A stretch of DNA of 64,000 nucleotides from Alentia gelatinosa (lineage: Eukaryota > Annelida > Polychaeta > Phyllodocida > Polynoidae): NCBI GenBank assembly GCA_950022655.1, contig OX465582.1:88475801-88539800 (forward strand), read 5' to 3'. Every line of letters begins with the position of its first letter. Position 1 is the stretch's first letter. The position numbers were made by a program, and so were the translations under genes. The notes beneath the pieces were generated by a model, which ran no database searches, had not been told where the DNA came from, and saw only the letters and a list, made by a program, of their open reading frames with translations. Shown piece by piece: positions 27,101 through 42,100 of this stretch.

Positions 27101-30100
27101 GCTGAGTGAATATCACAGCATTCAAACGAGTTGGAGAATGACTTCTTTGACTTTTCTAGCTCTCTATCCATCTAACGCTAACATTGAAGAAAACATATAG
27201 ATGGTTCAGTCTTATATCTGGTATGTTTGCAAGAGAACATGTTCAACGCTGCATACTACTTTCCTATCTGCCCAGGCTAAGACCAGGCTAACCCTTTTTA
27301 TGGCAAACCAGAATTTTTTTTTTTTTTTTTTTTTTACTAAAATCCCACTATGACAAGCCCCAGAGAATGTTTCTGATAAAATCCATTGATATCTGGACCT
27401 GCCACCTGGTGTTTTGTTTGGCATTGGGGGCAAGATGGCTGCTTCCATAACACAATAGCTATGTGCCCTATACAAACAATGTGTGTCTTGTTTCAGCCAT
27501 CCATCGCTCATCTGGCAGCAGGGTCTCAATGACCCTGGTCAGAGTGCTGTACGCGCCGCCGCGAGTCAAGCTCTCGCTGCCATGGACCGTAAACCCCGGA
27601 TCCTGGAGTGGTTCAATCGGCCTGCGCAGGCCGACTCGTGCACACACACACTGGCCGGCATGCCCCAGGTGAGTGACGTCATCAAAAACTGTGTCCTAGC
27701 CAGGGGTCACATGATCAATAAGGGGAAATTTGGAAATTTTGCGTATGCTCCTTTTTTGTTCTATTGCGTACAAAATTGGGAGGTGGGGTGGGGGTGGGTC
27801 CAAAATTTCAGAAATTCTGTGTAGGTACTTTATGGATGACCCCTGTTTTAACTGTATCTTTACGTTATTGTTCCCTTTACATGAGAGGACGGACTAGTTT
27901 CATATCTAGGGTGATCATGAAATATTTGACACCTGTTAGGTCCGTGAAACTGGGCAGAAAATCAAAACGGGCAGGATATAGTAATTTGAAGGCAGAAAAG
28001 AAAGTATAAGAAAAGCTATACTTTAAGGGTTCTGCAAAAATGAAAAACTAATGTTTCTAGTGTTCCCTATATATCCTCAGGGATGTATGCTCCTCACAGT
28101 TGCGTTTTGCCGCATTGCAATCCTGAAGGTACGCCCAGACTGGGCGTACCTATGTACCTAGAGCTTTAAAAGAAAAATCTAATTGATAGGTGGTGACCTG
28201 TGTGGCCTTCTCGCCAACCGACAAGCTGTTCGCGTATGGTGCTGCGGATGGGTCGGCCCGGGTCTGCGCCACTGACACCGGGCGGGAACTGCTCGTACTC
28301 ACTGGTCACTCCAACAAAGTGACGAGCATCTGCTTCGTCGGCTCGTCACGAGTCTGCACTGCCTCAGCCGACAACACGCTCTGTCTGTGGGACGCCGCCG
28401 ACGGACACAGGTATGTGTAACACCCTGTTTTCTAATTCTCATTTTTTATTTTTTGTTATGGTTGTAGCCACCAAAGGCCAGTTCACACTGTGCTACTGGT
28501 GGGTCTTGCCAGCCGGTACCTGGAGACTGGAGGTACTGGCTTCCTTGGGACTGGGCGTATCGCATGTACCTCCAGTCGCAAGGAAATGCAGTTCACACTG
28601 TGTGCTGTGCTCCTTGAGCTTCGTACCCTTGCCACTGACGGTACTGGCTCACAAGCCCCCAAGTTGCACAGTGTCAAATAGCCTTCAACTACAGCCAATT
28701 TTCTCCTTCACCCCCAGCAGTGGTAGATTTACTGCCATATCAAAGGCCAGTCCTTCTCATACCATGTCTATGTGGTCTGGGAAGTAAAAGATCTCTCACC
28801 TCGGTAAATGTGTAGGGGTGAGATTTCCACCTTCATTCATCTCATACATTCGGCCAAACCCAAAGTAAGTCTAATTGAACAAATTGGACGTTAGACTACC
28901 CAAACAAACAAACGAACAAACAAACAAACGTCCCTTGCAACTGGAGCGCTTGCGTTTTCAGGTACATAGGAACGTCCAGTCTAGTGGTACCAAATTCCAA
29001 ATATATCTGATATTCTAAAACGTTTGCGAATGGGCGTACCTATCTGTATGCTCCAGGTATGTACATACACACTGCCCATGTGTTTTCTATGGACACTTTG
29101 TATTAGGTGGATGGTAAACTAATACGAACCGTTTTGCCACATAATCTAAAAATACTGTGTGGAACAGTGATTTCGGGTACATAGTAAATAAAGAACAACC
29201 CCCATGTTTGTACAAGCCATAAAATCGATAATTTATGGTTTGTATAAACCGTAAATTATCATCTCATTTTGTAGCTTGTACACCATGTGGTCCAATATAA
29301 CTACTGTTGATTTTTCTCTATAACATCATGCCTCCTGGTACTTTTCTGACCCTACATCGTCTGACATTGTATTCTTTCTCAGGATAAGCGTCATGAAAGC
29401 TCACAAAAGGCCAGTGAGTTCAGTGACCTCTGACCCTGCTGCCAAGGTCATAGTCTCAACGGGCTGGGACTGTCACGTGAAGGTATGGAACGCCAACACA
29501 GGAAAACTGGTCACCAACGACATGAAGACCGAGTCGTAAGTAGTCACTTTATCTCCATAAATCAAATCTCAGAGATTAAAATTTTTTTCCGCTGGTAAAC
29601 CTTTCCACAAATTGGATTTCCGGCAGGAGCATCTCAACCCCATAAAAGGACGAGACCACTCTATTGGAAGGAAATTTTATTTCACAAATCTCAGAGATTA
29701 CTTAATTTATTAGCAGGTGAACGATTGGTCATTGATATAAATAAAGATCATTTAAAAAAAAGAATTCAACAGGCCGCTGAGAGAAAAGAAATTATCTAGA
29801 AATGTCGTAAAACCCCGCTTATAAGCCGATTTTTATAGGGATTTTTAAAAAAATCGGCTTATACATTTTTGCCAAAGTCGGGGGTCGGCTTTTAACCGGG
29901 TTTTTTGAAAAAAATCAATTTCTGAAAAAAACCCAAATCAGTACAAATCTATATTAAAGTACCAAAACAACAGAGATATACAAATGTGAATCATTTGATA
30001 GTAGTAATTTGTCAGATAGCTTGTGATATATTGGTACAAAAGTTCATTGAAACGTTCATATTCTGACTATTATATATTGTATGTACTCCTATTGGTACAA

Positions 30101-33100
30101 TAAAAAATTAGAAAATAAAAAATTCTATACCGAGTGGTGGGGGGGGGGGAGCGTCAGCTTATAACCGGGGATTTCCTAAGGCTAAAATTCCCCCATATTC
30201 GGCTTGTAGCATTTTACTGAAGTGGGGTATCGGCTTATAACCAGGATTTTACGGTAGTCGTATCATTATTGCAAAAATATGGAGTATGATTGCTGACTCG
30301 GTTTTGGCGGGAAATAACAGACGACTTTTGATCAGGTGTCCAGCGGGCTGCGTCGCATTCCACCCGACAGACGAGGTGATCGCTACGGGCTGGTGGGACT
30401 CCACCATCCGCCTCTACAACATCTTCCACAAGAAACGCCTCGGGGTGAGTGTTACATTTATCTGACCATATGAGAGTGCAACCTCAATATCTATAATAAA
30501 ACAGGGATGTCAGTTTTCCCTTTTTAAAATTTTTTTAAAATTTTATTTTTAAATTTTTTTTATTCACATATAATTCGCCTGGAGAGTAGGTGGTCTTCCA
30601 TTATAGGATTACAAGTCCGGACCAAAAACAGGAGATCAAAGTGACAATACAAGTCAGCAGAGGAAACATGGAATATTAAAGGATAATAAAAAAAGAATTT
30701 ACTTATACAGTGCATTGATAGATTCCACAACAATGGGTAAAAATAGGGATGGAGATACATATACCATGATGGTGAGAGATTGAGAGGAACCTGTAGCAAA
30801 TTGACCCCTATATTATGATCCATAGGATATTACATTTTCCTCGGAAATCCATGTTTTCATGTTTGAAATGTGAAATCCCTTTTCCTTGTTTAAAATATTT
30901 ATTTTTCCCCTTCTTACCGGTACACCCACTAACGGACCTCATGTTCATCTACAAACAGTATCTGCTGAAGTAGAACCCTTGGCGTGCCTCAATCCCGTGA
31001 ACCACACGGGAACCTTGAAAAAGGCCCCCCCCCCCCCCCCCCCCCACTGAATATCAATTCATTTGGGGTCAGATGCATTTATTTTTTATTTTTTATTTTT
31101 ATTTTCTTTATAATTCATTCTTTATGATGTCCGGTGAGCTGTTTTGCAGCGAAACCTTGTACACACCCCCCTAAATAAGAATCACTTATTAAACTATGGG
31201 CCAGTTGTGGCCATACTCTGCAAACATCATTTTGTTGACGGTTGCTGCACTATCCTAGTATCTGGGATACATGGGGTTGGTAGTGATAGCTGTTGCTATA
31301 CTTTCAGTGAGGTCACAGACATGAGCACGCCATGGTTACGGCGATGGTAGAGAACGTTTTGCGCTCTCACTTCAAGGTAGCATCTCCCTGGAGGCAGACA
31401 TCTCAGCCTCGTACACAAAACACAACACAAACACTTGTTTAAAATGAATATAACAACTGCTATATTACTCATATTAGTAACAAGTCTTAATTCCCCATGC
31501 GTTATATTTCACCATGTATGATGTGGTAGTAAGAGAAAACGTAGTTAGTGAGCCTGTAGCAATTGCCGTTGGTCTTTTGTCCCTGAAAATATGTCCTGAT
31601 GCCAAAGGTGGAGGGACATATTTCATGGGACAAAGGACGAGAATGAAATCGCTACTTGTTCATTCACTACGTTTTCTCATTATTGAATACCTAAAAAAAA
31701 ACTAAGAAAAATGCCAATTAATATACATGTATCTGCAAAGTACACTACTGGTACAGTGCACCTGAACATTCACTACATCTCAGTGAGCTTCAACATTATT
31801 TATACTGCACCCCTAGCAGCGGATAGTATTTTATAGACGTTCGGCCATAGGTTTATGATAATAATGTTGTGATGTGGGATGTTTCAGATCCTGCGTGGAC
31901 ACAGCACCTCAGTGCGGGACGTGGCCTACAACCCGTCTGGTCGTCACATTGCGTCTGCCTCCCTTGACGGTGTCGTCAAACTCTGGTCATCCACTCAAGG
32001 CACTATGGTTAGTCTCAATTCAATTTAATATCTTTTCTTTTTCTTAATTATGTTTATTATATCTCTCATGTTTAGATGAATTTTTCTGATAAGAGATTTC
32101 ACTTTTCCATGGAAATCCACATTTTCATACTCAGTGTATGTAATTGCTTTCCTTGTTGGGAAACTTGCACTGTCACAGCCTGCTATCATTGTGTTTTAAT
32201 TTTTGGTTCCGTTGAGGTTTACGCGAAATTTTCTGGTTGGAAAAAAATATTTTGCAACTGAGTCTATTCTAAGTGTGCAACCTGCACTATCACAACCTGC
32301 CGTGCTAGCATACAACTGACTCTATTCTAGCTGGGAAGCCTGCATTGTCACAACCTGCCCTGCTAATATTGTTTTAATTTTTTTCGTTCCGTTAAGGTTT
32401 ACGCGAAACTTTGTGGTTGGAAAAAAATATTTTGCAACTGACTCTATTCTAGGTGGGCAACCTGTACTATCACAGCCTGCAGTGCTAACGTACAACTGAC
32501 TCTATTCTAGGTGGGAAACCTGCACTGTCATAGCCTGCCCTGCTATCATTGTGTTTTAATCTTTTCGTTCCCTTGAGGTTTACACAGAATTTTCTGGTTG
32601 GAATAAAAATATTTTGCAACTGAGTCTATTCTAGGTTGGGCAACCTGCACTATGACAGCCTGCGGTGCTAATGTACAACTGACTCTATTTTAGGTGGGCA
32701 ACCTGCACTGTCACAGTCTGCCCATCAACAAGCTGATGTTTGCGCCGTCCGGCCATGAGCTGGTGACGGTGAGCGATGACCGGCAGGTGAAGGTGTGGTC
32801 CGGTCACCTGGGCCGGCCCGGTCACACCCTGACTCCGGCTGGCGAGTACGGCCCGGTCTCCAGCGTCGTCTTCTGCCCAGACACTCAGCAGCTGGCCGCC
32901 GGCTACCACCATGGCCACCTCCGTGTCTTTGACACTAACTCAGGTCAGATTCCAGTTTATATTATAAATGGGGCCATCCATAAAGTATGTACGCAGACTT
33001 TCTGAAATCTTTTACCCCCCCCCCCCCCCACCCCCTCTTCTAATTTTGTACGCAACATAACAAGGAAGGAACGTACACAAAATTTCCAAAATTTTGGACC

Positions 33101-36100
33101 CCGCCACCATCCCCGTCAGTGTGTACGTACTTTATAGATGACCCCAATGAAGAATGTCTTACGTCCCTGTCCATCTTCCAGTTAGTTCGGTGAACTAAAA
33201 ACGTCTGTGGTTTAATCAGTGGTGCTCATGTACACCTTGAGGGCATAAGAACTGTAGCATAGTGTGGGAGACAAAGATTTGATTCCTGTCCGACAGAGAT
33301 CACAGTTTTCAACTTTTCCAAGGAAATCCTTTTTCAATTACCAGTTTATAAAACTCCTTTTTTCTTGTGTAAAACCAAGATAGTTATTAATTGGGCCTAA
33401 TTCACATCAATAAACAGTGGTTCAAACCTCCCCAAACACCCCAGCTCCATTCCATGGCCAATAATGAAGTATTTTCCATGTTTTCCCAGTCTCTTTGAGG
33501 CAGTAATATCCACATGAAAAATATTTCCCCCAATTTCATGACCCAACCGACATCTCTGGTCCGATTTCTACATTTTCAGCAATGATCAATCTGTTTGGTC
33601 ACCGGATATGCTTGCATGCAAACATAACTAAAGCGACCGGGATGGGGAGTTAGCTCAGTGGTTAAAGCACTGACCTTGTAATCCCAAGGTTGTCGGACTT
33701 TGTGGGTTCGAGTCCCACTGCAGTTACTTTTCTCCTTCATCCCCAGCAGTGGTAGATATACTGCTATATTCTTCTCATACCATGTCCATGCGGTGTGGGA
33801 AGTAAAAGAACTCTCATCTTAGTAAATGTGTAAGGATGAGATTTCTCCCTAGATTCCTATCATAGATTCGGTCAAACCCAAAGTAAGTCTAATAGAAAAA
33901 GTTAAACTTGTAAAGTTGAATTACCCAAACAAACAAAACAAAACTTGGAATATTGTCCTGGTTAAAGATATCCATTGACTCAGAATCAAATTAGAATTAC
34001 AATTTTGGAATGCTTTCCCGAGGAAATATCGATGAATATTTTGTAACCTGATTGTCCTCAATATATATGGTTGTGGTTTCTGGTTACAGGTACACTTGAA
34101 TTTGAGCTGAAGCCTCACAGTAAGAGGGTACGTTGTGTGGCTGTTCATGGAGCTTACATTCTTAGCGGATCCGACGACACCACTGTGGCCGTAAGTAGTA
34201 ATTTCGTAAAACGTATTCATTTGTTGTGATGTCCTCTCGTACCATGTTTATTTTGATAAAAATATTGAAGAAGCTTGTAAAATCTCGTTTGATATTTTTA
34301 CAGCAATTATTCAGTCAAAATTGTTTCTCTACAACAAATAAAAAAATAGTAAATCATAAATTATAATTGTGGTAGAACATGGTAGAAATAACTTTTAAAA
34401 AACACACCAAAAAATTATGCCCAAACGTTGTTTTATACACAGCTCAGACTGTATTATTCAGGGATGCCAGTTTACAATGTTTTCATTGAAATTCATTTGT
34501 TCATTTCCAGAATAAAAGAAAAATTACTCACATAATATTGATGTACAAAATGCTAGATTACCCAATTCAACCACAGCCCATGATCCCCCACTAAACATTC
34601 CCACTAATCCATGTAAAACTTGAGCTTTCCCTTGATTTACCACTGTAATGTGTAAACCCTGTATTCCAATAGAAAATATTTCAATGTTTTTTTCATTATC
34701 TCACCCCTGGTATTTTCTCTCCATAGACTTAACATTGGGAACTCATATCCAATGCCCATGAGATATTTAGATAAAATATCCAATGGGGGATTATGTTACA
34801 AAGGTTAGCCCATTGTGAAGGGTGAGATAAATTCAGAAACCTATTCAAGTTTACGGTCAGAGGTTGATCCCATCTCGTTTGAATCGCTACTTAATTGCTT
34901 TGCCTTGTGAATTACTGCGCGATTCAAACTCGATGGGATATGAGCTCTGACCCTAAACTTTCATAGGTTTCCTCTATAGACCCCAACTGGCAACCCTGAA
35001 TTCATGCTGTAATAGAAGATCACCCCTCTCGAGGTAAATTATTGGTAATAAATAAAAAAATCAAAAAAATCCATTGTTCTTGCTGCTACAGGTGACGAGT
35101 CTGGAGACCCACAAGGTGGTGTCGCACCTGTCGGGTCAGACCAAGCCCATCCTCTCCGTAGCCACGTGCCCCATCGCCATAGCGACCGGCAGTGAGGACG
35201 GGACTGTGTACCTGTACCACACGGTCGACGCCTTGACACTGGAGAAGGAGGACAGGTCAGTCAACTCATCACTCAGCCAGTTATCAGGTTTTTTTTGTTT
35301 ATTTATTTTTTCTTTGAGACAGGTGCTTTTTGCCACGTATCTTAAATCTCTTTTTTTTTTTATTATGAACGAAGCTGAAATAGGTCCATCTCAAGCTTGA
35401 TGTTACCTTGAAAATGGGAAAGGAACTTTCCCAACCATCGCCGTTTCCATGGCTTGCTTACTTGTTATGACATAAAAAAAGTGGGGTATTTTTTTACCTT
35501 CGTGGGAGCTGCTCTTGCCCCCCTTTTTCTAATTAGCCTTTGTTTATTGTAGGAAATGATGCCATGTTTCGCGGTGTTACATTTCGCTCCACCTTCTGGT
35601 GATTCTAGTCGTACATTGTAATTATCGCTCTTATAAAAACATGTCTTTCCTGCTACTAACTACGTGCACCGACGCAGTCACCATCACTCTGAACACACAC
35701 CTTGTGAGTTCCAATTTCACTTCCCATTCCAGCTTCCCACCAGTGAAAATGGCAAACCACTGATAAAATACACTATTTTCTACTGGCCAAGTCAGCTAGA
35801 CCAGAACCGTGTGCTAAGTAGCACTTTTAAACTTGACGCAGGGGTGGGGAGTTAGCTCAGTCGTTAGAGCACCGGACTTGTAACCCCAAGGTTGTAGGAC
35901 TTTGTGGGTTCAAGTCCCACCCCCAGCAGTGGTAGATTTACTGCTATATCAAAGGCCAATCCTTCTCATACCATGTCTATGTGGTGTGGGAAGTACAAGA
36001 ACTCTCACCATGGTAAATGTGTAGGAGTGAGATTTCTACCTGAATTCATCACATAGATTTGATCACCACCCTCGTGGTGTAAAAGAACCTTGAGAAAGTC

Positions 36101-39100
36101 TGGTAAGGACCTATAATGGTTGACTGGACGTTAAATCAAACCAAACAAACCAAACTTTAACTTGACGCCTGAAGAGACACTTGTTGAAAACGTGTTCTAG
36201 GTGAAAACTACGCAAAAACCCAAAGCGACAACAATTTGTTGACAGTCAGCTCAATTGCAAAGTAACTTGCTTCACAACATCCCTGTCATAGCGATGTTGA
36301 TACTGTGACATCACATCACTGAGTGAAAATTTGATGATGACAGCGCAGCTGACTTTGCATGAAATCGGCACTCACACGGTAGTGTTAGCGGTTAACGGCT
36401 GGGCTAAGCCTTATATTGCCACTCGAGTTATCTTTTTGCAGGATAATTTGTCTCTCTGCAGCATGCTGATATAAGTGCAAAATTGTATTCCTTAGCACCA
36501 ACCAATAATCATATTTTTACAAACTATTTCTACTGGTAGGCTCTGATATTACAAACCACTTTGTATCATTGAGTGGTATATCTGTAGAACATCCACCAAT
36601 TAGACATATCTCTTCACTACATATGTTATAAATCAAGGCTTATCTCAGGTCTAGTAAGAGGGACAGGTTTCGAAAAAAAAAATTGGAGTTGTTTTGAAGA
36701 TGCCTATGGCTGAAACAGAATAATCAGTAACCATATGAATAATAAAACGAAATCCATGTTATAGCCACAACCGTGTGAGAATAATTCTATCATATCATTT
36801 AATGTACGCTTGGTTTTGTTGTTATTTCAGTATAAAAGCGTCGAAGACCGTCACTGGCCATGTTGGACCAGTCACGGGCTGCGCCTTCAACACTGAAGGC
36901 ACCAAGCTTGCCACGTGTAGCCGAGACAAGGTAAGAGCCTTACTCACAGCATCTGGAAGAATACATTATCAAGCAATAAGTCCTTATCAACAGTTGCCTT
37001 ATTAGCAGGTGGATGGCTGGTCTTATAGGTTATGGCTATAGCCTACTTTACTATATACCCATGCCGTATATACTGTAAATACGCACCGTTTTGGCATATG
37101 ACGTAAAAATACTGTACAGACCACTGGTCCGTACACTAAAAAACGGACCACCTAGCCATACACATTTATTAAAATTTTGGTTGTTAAGAAAAATGAAATT
37201 GATTTTTTTTTTTAATTTCATGTATATAGTAAATATATAACGTCCAACCATGCTTGTACAAGTCACAGAACTCGATGCTAATTTACCGTTTGTACGGAAC
37301 TCGGCGTAAACGCCTCGGTCCGTACAAACGGTAAATTAGCATCTCGTTCTGTGACTTGTACAGCATGGTCAGGACATTATATATAAGTAGTACACCTGCT
37401 TGTAGAGTCACTAGGTGACCTGGCTACATTTTTGCTTTTCATAGCTAACTAAGTACAGATAGGAATGTGATTTCTGTTTTGTACAAAAGGTTTTATGGCA
37501 ATAAACGACATTAAATAAATAAATGACATTAGAATATAACGCCATTCTGTTCCAAAATGACGTAATAAATGATTTTGTTCAGAAGCATTTTAAATTTCCG
37601 TCTTTTTTCCTCAGTCCCGACTTTCATCCCTGAATGTAGCCAACTTCCACCTTTGGTTCACTCTCCAAACATTGGCCCATCCCTCATGCCTATATAAGAA
37701 CACTGAACATCTGGTTGGATCTCAGTCTCACTTTGAATATGTAGGCTGTAATATGGCCAACAAACACCAGATGGCACCATAACTTAGCTTAGACTTGCAC
37801 TTGCATTGAATTTAAATGCGTCCACCTGCTAATTTGGAGGCCAATAATTCTAATCCAAGATGAACAACACCGATAAATACAAAGTATGTATAGAAGAATC
37901 TTGCCCAACAGACACCCTGTGTAAGCAGACACCCAACATTAACGGACACCTTTACTTTGAACAGATCCCTACATTAGATGTCTATATTAACTCTGTGTAA
38001 GCAGTCACCCTGCATAAGCAGACACTTTGTCTCAGAACGGAGAGTAGCCACTTACGCGGGTTTGTACTGACACTGTGTATTAGTTAGCTACATACCACTA
38101 CAAGTACCAGTCGAATATAGTTCTAGGATAAAGTCGGTCAACAATAGCACATCGAAGTTAAGCCCGTGTCTTTGTGTATCTGTTTTCAGTCGGTGAGGAT
38201 CTGTGACCTTTCTGCACCGCGGAAGGCACCTCAAGTCCTACACGAGTGTCACGCCGACTGGATCAACTCCCTCGCCTGGTCCGGCAACTACCTGGTATTA
38301 TAACTTTATGTATTATACTAAGCCAGAAAATACTGTAAATACCAACCTCTTCTATGCAATTGGTCGTTGACACGTACCAACATACTGTGGTGGTATAGCG
38401 ACGTACCACCATACTTTGAATACGGTTGTTTGCACTTAACATGGAAATATGTAAATGAAAATAAATATTTATTATATGGTCTAAAGATTAGTACCGAAAA
38501 TTTCAAAATAATATCATGATTATAAATAACGCACAGAAAATAGTTTAAAAGTGTTTGAAATTTGTTTACCAAAATGCGGTTGTAAGCATAGCACCTAGTG
38601 ACAATCGCGCATTTGTGTAGTTCGTAGCAGAAAGTTACTTCTGCCCGCCCAGCACACTCCGAAGTTCGGTTCGAAATTGTTATGTTTTGGTAAATTTTCA
38701 AATAATTATCGATATTTCGAGGTATATAATACAAGTTTCACTTTTATTATATACTTGTATTGTATATAATTTCAGAGATGTCACTTTTCCACTTTTCCGT
38801 AGAATTCCACTTTTCCATATTCAGTATATGTAATTTCTTTCCTTACGTCAAACAAAGATGATATGGATTTAGCCTCAGTAACACCAATGAAACAGTGGTT
38901 TGAAACTGCCAACAAACCCTCAGCCCCATGCCATGACAGACAGGGACATTTTATCCATGTTTTCCTAGTCTCTCTGTGGCAGAAAAAAAACACATGAAAA
39001 ATATTTCCACTTTTTTCCCTGACCCCAACTGACATCCCTGTATAATACAAGTTTCACTTGTATTATATACCTCGAAATATAACCTTAGTGTGAATCTTCG

Positions 39101-42100
39101 ATGAATTGTCTCTCATAGTGTGAGATCAATACAGCCAGCAAATGTGAAGAGCGACATAGCTTTCTTTGTGAATTCCTGCCAATTTCAGACCTAGTTTACC
39201 TTACCTTTAAAGAATGGATATAGAATGCGAAAACTACAGGTATTTGCTGCGAATTCAAAACATAAATAAGTTGGTGCTTATATTGATAGTTTCACCATTG
39301 AATGTTTCAAAACCGTCATCTTTGGTTTTTGCAAGTTGATATTTATTCTGGAGTAAACTACTAGGATATATCATTATCCTATTTTCAGTAGGCTCCAGGG
39401 CCATGTAGACAATTTCGGTAGGTTGCTATATAAAACAAAGATATAAAGGTTACATACGCTACAAAGATGTTCATTTATAGTTAGTTTCTCAGTATACATT
39501 TCCATAAAGTTGCTCTGAAGTTGCATCCCGGTACAGCGAAAATTCCACACATGGATATGACAGGTCCAATAAGATAATTGACAATGAACAAATGGCAATC
39601 TGACTGGAACAAGCAAATAAGAAACAAACTGCATACCATTCACTCAACTGTGAATGGGAAGAAAAACTGTGGGGGATTAAGTCGTAGTGAACAGGTGAAG
39701 TTGACCCATCGGTCCAGACATACACACAAATATCTCCTGAAAGGGGAAAATACCCCATTATGCCAAGCATGCAATATACCCATAACTGTTCAACATATCC
39801 TGCTGAACTGTAAAAGGGTACAAGAAAATAGAAGAAAGAACTTGAAAAACAGTAACAACATGAAAATGTTGTTTGAAAAGCTAATTCATTGATAGTGCCT
39901 ATATACCCTCAGGGTCCCCTGGGACGTTAAACCACAAACAAACAAACAACCATAAAGCCGAATGAATTCGTACTGTTTAAATTTTTCATCATAATTTTTT
40001 TTTTCACAGTTGGGACTAGGTAAACTTAAAAGCCAATTCATCTCTATCATATAATCGGACTATTATTGTGCGTAGTGTTTGATGACAAAGGTCTTTGTTA
40101 TTACAGATTACTGCATCGAATGACTTCAACCTCAAAGTGTGGGACGCGACTACAGGCACGGAGAAGTGCAAGTTGGTCGGCCACACTGCGGCTGTCACCC
40201 ACGTAGCCTACCAGGTAAGGATAAATTTTTTTAGCTTTTTTCATTGCTATCAATGACCACACCTCTAACTTCTGTGGGGTGAGGAGTTAGTTCAGTGGTT
40301 AAAGGACTGGACTCGTAATCCCAAGGTTGTAGGATATTTATTTATAATGGCTCAAACATTTCACCTCTAGTGTTGAGTATGTAATGTAAAGAATACTTAG
40401 TGTCATTGTAATCATCAGGATGTCAACAATAGATATGTCTAGAATTCAATTGAGATTGCTGGGGTGCACAGCAACGATTAATCTGTTCACCCTCTTGGTC
40501 ACCTTGCCTCTGCATGGTGCAGACTCCATATAAGGTGCGTGATAAAGGTGATTGGTTTTCATTTCAGCACGGCTGCATCGTATCGACATGCACAGACGGC
40601 ACGGTGAAGGTGTGGTCACACCGAGGGACTGAGATCACCACGCTACATGGTCACAAGCAGTGTGTCAATGCCGCAGACATCTACGTCAAGATCAAGGTCA
40701 AACAAGGTCAGTACCACTCAAAAATACAACTTTCAATTTCACTATTTATTAGCAGGTGGACGGTTGGTCTTTCGGTTATGGCTATAGCCTACTGTAGTAC
40801 ACATTGTAGTAAAGTCATTGGGTGACCTGACCATATTTTTGCTTTTTATAGCTCACTAAGTACAGATAGGAATATAATTTCTGTTTTGGACAGAAGGTTT
40901 TATGGTGGTACAATGCCTCACAGTTTTTAAAATTTAGTATTTTGGAATGGATTTGAAAAAAAAATGAATTAAGTTTGAATTAACTTTGGTAGTCACAGGT
41001 CCATTTTTAAGAACTCCTTTATGCACATATTTATATCCCTTAAACTGGTTGAATCATACTATGATATGCCTCATTTGAAAGAGAATAAAAAGCAGTAGGT
41101 GCTAGGAAGTGGAATTTTCTGGGTAGATTCTATATTTACAGAGATATTCAAGTATTTGTTGAAAGTGGGGGGGGGGGGGGGGGGTTTCAGTGAAATGGGC
41201 ATGCTCAAACATATGTTTACTCAATATTGATTTACAGTAAGCATTAGTGTAACATTTACCATCTCCATAAGTGGCACTGACAGTTGCTTACACTCTAGGA
41301 AGTGTCATTAGCAGGTGGATGGTTGGTCTTTATGTTATGGCTATAGCCTATTGTAGTACAACTGCTTGTAGAGTCACTAAGTGACCTGACCACATTTTGC
41401 CTTTTATAGCTAACTAAGTACAGATAGGAATATAATTTCTGTTTTGGACAGAAGGTTTTATGGTGGTACAATGCCTTACAGTTTTGATATTTAGTATTTT
41501 GGTAAGGATTTAAAAAAAATAGTGAATTCAGTTTGGGGGGGACTTCTGTAGTCACAGGTCCATTTTTAAGAACTCCTTTATGCACATATTTCTACCCCTT
41601 AAACTGGTTCAATCATAATATAATATGCCTCATTTGAAAGAGAATAAAAAACAGTAGGTGCTAGGAAGTGGAATTTTCTAGGTGGATTCTATATTTACTG
41701 AGATATTCAAATATTTGTTAAAAGTGGGGGGGGGGGGGGATTTTCAGTGAAATTGGCATACTCAAACACATGTCTACTCAATATTGATTTACATTTAGCA
41801 TTAGTGTAACATTTTCCATCTCCATATCAGGGGGCAACACAATAGCTATGTGCCCTATATAATATAACGTCTATTTTTGTCCACAGCCAAGGTGTCGGGT
41901 GGGAGTGATTGGGCCGATATCATGGAGGAGGAGGATTGGAATCAGAAACACACCGACGCGAAACTCTCCAAGTCAGATGTAACTTTGGAGGACCTGATCG
42001 TGGCCACCTGCTCAGAGGACGGCTCCATCCGCATGTGGCAACCCTTAGAGGTCAGTCAAATCAACTATCAATATACATCAGGGAGGTTAGAGTTCAGGGT

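Noticed and set aside
39578..39892. Host zinc-finger protein
   Set aside because: The CxxC...H...C pattern and upstream motif are those of a LINE C-terminus, followed directly by the LINE 3' tail.
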